From Desulfobacteraceae bacterium UBA2771 (GTDB lineage: Bacteria > Desulfobacterota > Desulfobacteria > Desulfobacterales > Desulfosarcinaceae): a stretch of 16,403 bases of DNA. The notes beneath the pieces were generated by a model. That model made no database searches and was not told the DNA's origin. It was given only the letters and a program-made list of their open reading frames with translations. The DNA lies in assembly GCA_002352605.1 (NCBI GenBank), contig DEIP01000082.1, forward strand, positions 22,565-38,967, given 5' to 3'. The translations under genes and the position numbers were made by a program. Of the stretch, positions 13,893 through 16,403 are shown one piece after another. The number at the start of each line of letters is the position of its first letter. Position 1 is the first letter of the stretch.

Positions 13893-15298
13893 AGATCGCC
13901 TTTGTTCACTACCATCTCAAAACGGGAGGGGTCACCACGGTCCTGATGCGGCAGATCGCGGCCATCCAGGGGAGCTGCGATACCCTCGTCCTGACGGGGG
14001 ACCGGGCGGCAACCGAATGGCCCTGCAAAGTGGTGGAGATCCCTGAATTGGGTTACGACCAGCCGGGTCTCTCCCCGGCGGCGCCGGACAGGGTTGCCGG
14101 GCGGGTTCTGAAGGCACTGTCCGATACGTGGCCGGGTGGATGCGATGTGCTGCATATACACAACCCGACGTTGGCCAAAAACCGGCAATTCCTCCAAATC
14201 ATTAAAAGGCTACAGCAGGCCGGGGCCAATCTTTTTCTGCAAATCCACGATTTTGCCGAAGACGGGCGGCCCGACCTCTATTTCGAGGAGGATTATCCAG
14301 CCAATTGCCATTACGGCGTCATCAACAAACGGGATGCCGCCATTCTTCTGGGGGCAGGGCTGGATGGCTCGGGCCTGCACCACATTCCTAACGCTGTCCA
14401 AGGCCTATCCGTCAACGGGTGCCGATGCCCGAAGCCGCAGATTCTTTATCCGGTCCGCGCCATTCGACGCAAGAACCTGGGCGAGGCCATCCTGTTGTCC
14501 ATGTTTTTCAGCAACAACGGCCGGCGGCTTTCCGTCACCCAGCCGCCGAACAGCCCAACGGATGCGGTCAGCTACCGGGACTGGATCTATTGGGTGAGGA
14601 AAAACCGCCTGCGAGTCGATTTCGAGGTCGGGAAAAATGTCGATTTCTCCGTTCTCGTGGATGCCTCGGAATCGGTGGTCACCACGAGCATTTCCGAAGG
14701 GTTCGGCCTTGCCTTTCTCGAGCCCTGGACGGCCGGCAAGCTGTTGTGGGGGCGACGACTCGGTGGTATCTGCGGGGATTTCGAGAATAGCGGGATCAGC
14801 CTGAACTGCCTTTACGAACGGCTCGAGGTTCCCCTGGCCTGGATCGATGCGGAGGCCTTTTCCCGCGACTGGCACGCGGCGGTTTTCGGCGCAGTTGAAC
14901 GTTTCGGTCACATGGTTGCGGCCGATGCGGCAAACCGTGCCTTTTCCCGCCTGACCCGCGGCGAAATCATTGATTTCGGCCTATTGAGCGAGAAATTTCA
15001 ACGTCAGGTCCTCGCGCGCCTGATCTCCGATCCATCGGCCAAGGCGGAACTGATCTCCTTGAATCCCTGGCTGTCCCATCCCGGAGTGGTTTCGGACCCG
15101 TCGGAAATCATTGAAAACAACCGACGGGCCGTTTTGCAGCACTACGGCACAAAGCGCTACCGGAATCGTCTCCTGGCGATTTATGATCAAATTGTCAACC
15201 ATGCGGTCTGCCATCGCATCGACAAGGGGGCCTTGCGCGACGCGTTTTTCGATCTCGATCGATTCCCGCTGCTCAAATGGGGGGCTTATGCAAGGTAG
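13889..15298 (+). CDS. GT4-like glycosyltransferase
   Basis: This 469-residue protein starts at ATG 13889, with GGAGG 4 bases upstream; an in-frame ATG at 13841 lacks a site. The N-terminus 'MKIAFVHYHLKTGGVTTVL' is the glycine-loop start of GT-B enzymes that act on nucleotide-sugar donors. 'DVLHIHNPTLAKN' (86-98) and 'LQIHDFAEDGRPDLY' (117-131) form the acceptor half. 'ILYPVRAIRRKNLGEAI' (185-201) carries the donor-binding Arg/Lys, and 'SISEGFGLAFLEPW' (267-280) the E-x7-E pair Glu270/Glu278. The C-terminal 100 residues are helical. It overlaps the HAD gene by 11 bases. Together with the divergent GT4, this gives two glycosyltransferases in one locus, which would suit a di- or trisaccharide-type small molecule or a glycosylated carrier. 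Donor and acceptor are unknown. Confidence 0.85.
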   Translation: MKIAFVHYHLKTGGVTTVLMRQIAAIQGSCDTLVLTGDRAATEWPCKVVEIPELGYDQPGLSPAAPDRVAGRVLKALSDTWPGGCDVLHIHNPTLAKNRQFLQIIKRLQQAGANLFLQIHDFAEDGRPDLYFEEDYPANCHYGVINKRDAAILLGAGLDGSGLHHIPNAVQGLSVNGCRCPKPQILYPVRAIRRKNLGEAILLSMFFSNNGRRLSVTQPPNSPTDAVSYRDWIYWVRKNRLRVDFEVGKNVDFSVLVDASESVVTTSISEGFGLAFLEPWTAGKLLWGRRLGGICGDFENSGISLNCLYERLEVPLAWIDAEAFSRDWHAAVFGAVERFGHMVAADAANRAFSRLTRGEIIDFGLLSEKFQRQVLARLISDPSAKAELISLNPWLSHPGVVSDPSEIIENNRRAVLQHYGTKRYRNRLLAIYDQIVNHAVCHRIDKGALRDAFFDLDRFPLLKWGAYAR

Positions 15299-16172
15299 GG
15301 ACGCCATATGCGATCGTCATATCCGCCCCCTTGCCCCGATTCCCACCCCGGTTGTCCCGGATTTGTCGAAAATACAGCGGTTTTCGGCCATGCTTTTCGA
15401 CGTTTACGGGACCCTGCTGATCAGCGGGGCAGGGGAGATCGGGTTCGACCGGAAATCAACGGAAAGGGTTGACGGCATGGGGCGCCTGTTGCGGCGTTAC
15501 GGCATAAACAGCCCGCCGGATCGTCTCGCCGACGCGCTGCATCGCGCCATCGAGCGAACCCATGACATCGCCCGGCAACGGGGGATCGATTGCCCCGAGG
15601 TGGATATCGTCCGGATCTGGCGGCAGGTACTTGGTATAGATGACATAACCCGGGTGAAAAATTTCGCCCTGGAGTACGAACTGATTGTAAACCCGGTCTA
15701 TCCCATGCCCGGTCTTGAGGATCTGCTGTCGGCTTGCAAAACCCAAGACATGCCGATGGGGATCATCTCCAACGCGCAGTTTTACACCGCTTATGTGGTT
15801 GAGCGGTTTCTCGGGGCGACCCTCGAGGAGCGGGGACTCGATCAGCGACTGCTCTTTTTTTCCTGGCGAGAGAGACATGCCAAACCATCGACCTTCATGT
15901 TCAACCGGGCAAAAGCGGTCCTGTTCGACATGGGAATTTCTGCTGCCTCCGTTCTGTATGTGGGCAACGACATGCGCAACGACATTCTGCCGGCCACATC
16001 TGTCGGATTCAAGACGGCTCTTTTTGCCGGGGACCGGCGATCGTTGCGCCAAAGAGAATCCGATGACCGGTGCATTGACCTGGTGCCGGATTTGACCGTC
16101 ACCGATCTGCGGCAGTTGATCGCCGGGACCGACGACTCACAACCAAAAGGATGTTATGGAAAAATATCTTGA
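15288..16172 (+). CDS. HAD superfamily hydrolase (haloacid dehalogenase-type DxYGT motif)
   Basis: This 294-residue cytoplasmic hydrolase uses an aspartate nucleophile. I chose ATG 15288, which overlaps the glycosyltransferase end by 11 bases and follows GGGGGG; the longer open frame reads through that gene. Motif I is 'LFDVYGTLL' (nucleophile Asp38; the usual second Asp is Tyr40). Motif II is 'GIISNAQ' (Ser161). Motif III is Lys199 in 'HAKPSTF', and motif IV is 'YVGNDMRNDILPA' (Asp228, Asp232). A helical cap lies between motifs I and II. In such an operon a sugar-phosphate or glycosyl-phosphoglycerate phosphatase role would be natural, yet the DxY form is more common in dehalogenase-like members, so the substrate is open. 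About 30 residues precede motif I, longer than usual. Confidence 0.88.
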   Translation: MQGRDAICDRHIRPLAPIPTPVVPDLSKIQRFSAMLFDVYGTLLISGAGEIGFDRKSTERVDGMGRLLRRYGINSPPDRLADALHRAIERTHDIARQRGIDCPEVDIVRIWRQVLGIDDITRVKNFALEYELIVNPVYPMPGLEDLLSACKTQDMPMGIISNAQFYTAYVVERFLGATLEERGLDQRLLFFSWRERHAKPSTFMFNRAKAVLFDMGISAASVLYVGNDMRNDILPATSVGFKTALFAGDRRSLRQRESDDRCIDLVPDLTVTDLRQLIAGTDDSQPKGCYGKIS

Positions 16173-16403
16173 TGTTCTGCCGACGTTTGTGGACCGGATC
16201 CGCAAGGTTCGTGAAATCATCATCAGCAACATCGTACTCATCGGGCAGATTTCGGCCCCGACATTTTACGAGCGAAGGCGTGCGGAGTTTCTGGTGGAGC
16301 GACTGGCCGATTTTCAGGTGGATGAATGCAGTATCGATGATTTCGGCAATCCCATCGGTGTGATCCGCGGTTCGTCACCGGAAAAGCGGTCCATCTTTGT
16401 TGT
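16156..16403 (+). CDS. M20-type metallopeptidase, N-terminal part (runs off the window)
   Basis: The 82 complete codons visible match the start of M20 zinc peptidases/amidohydrolases: an initial helix 'FVDRIRKVREIIISNIVLI', then 'GQISAPTFYERRRAEFL' (the ApaPTf-E segment) and 'DDFGNPIGVIRG'. The metal-binding HxD region comes later in this family and is beyond the window. AAGG stands about 6 bases before the ATG. The gene overlaps the HAD gene by 17 bases in another frame, so the glycosyltransferase, HAD and peptidase genes are co-transcribed and probably co-translated. Whether it cleaves a peptide or an amide-linked conjugate cannot be told here. Confidence 0.75.
   Translation, partial: MEKYLDVLPTFVDRIRKVREIIISNIVLIGQISAPTFYERRRAEFLVERLADFQVDECSIDDFGNPIGVIRGSSPEKRSIFV

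Noticed and set aside
13482..14197. Long minus-strand frames opposite the GH13 remnant and the second glycosyltransferase
   Set aside because: They mirror real plus-strand coding, lack ribosome-binding sites and show no family pattern.

Overview
The window reads as chromosomal DNA from a GC-moderate, Gram-negative bacterium, most likely a member of the Desulfobacterota (former Deltaproteobacteria, Desulfosarcina-like). This is an inference from protein style: a short 'cytoplasmic protein' of the sulfate-reducer type, a QHG-type SixA phosphatase, a symporter/STAC/histidine-kinase fusion, a DUF2760 protein and a Cys-rich small protein. No rRNA, tRNA, CRISPR array, transposase or phage gene was seen. 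Most genes have clear Shine-Dalgarno sites and are tightly packed.

Left part (1-6392). A rho-independent terminator for a gene left of the window is followed by two minus-strand genes: a polytopic membrane protein and a 118-residue cytoplasmic protein. A divergent cation diffusion facilitator (CDF) transporter follows. Its stop codon directly abuts the stop codon of a 910-residue sensor kinase with an SLC5-type transporter as its input domain (CbrA-like). Just upstream of the kinase, on the same strand, are a 74-residue two-helix membrane protein whose stop codon overlaps the kinase ribosome-binding site, and a DUF2760 membrane protein with a good candidate promoter. These three look like one transcription unit. 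No response regulator is present.

Middle part (6393-11937). A small Cys-rich protein precedes glucose-6-phosphate isomerase (pgi), which has all the expected catalytic residues. Next is an unrecognised two-gene operon. Its first gene encodes a 722-residue single-span membrane protein with two nearly identical 213-bp tandem repeats in the acidic cytoplasmic half and four 24-residue leucine-rich-like repeats in the periplasmic half. Its second gene encodes a secreted helical protein. A SixA-like phosphohistidine phosphatase gene converges on this operon.

Right part (11938-16403). This looks like a sugar-based small-molecule locus. A GT4 glycosyltransferase (resembling mannosylglucosylglycerate-synthase-type enzymes, from memory) lies on the minus strand. 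Diverging from it is a plus-strand set: the 3' remnant of a GH13 sucrose/glucosylglycerate-phosphorylase-type gene, a second GT4-like glycosyltransferase, a HAD hydrolase and the start of an M20-type peptidase cut by the window edge. The last three overlap each other and are almost certainly co-translated. The best working hypothesis is synthesis and turnover of a glycosyl-glycerate-type compatible solute whose phosphorylase has been lost by 5' deletion. The substrate is inferred and cannot be read from the sequence alone.
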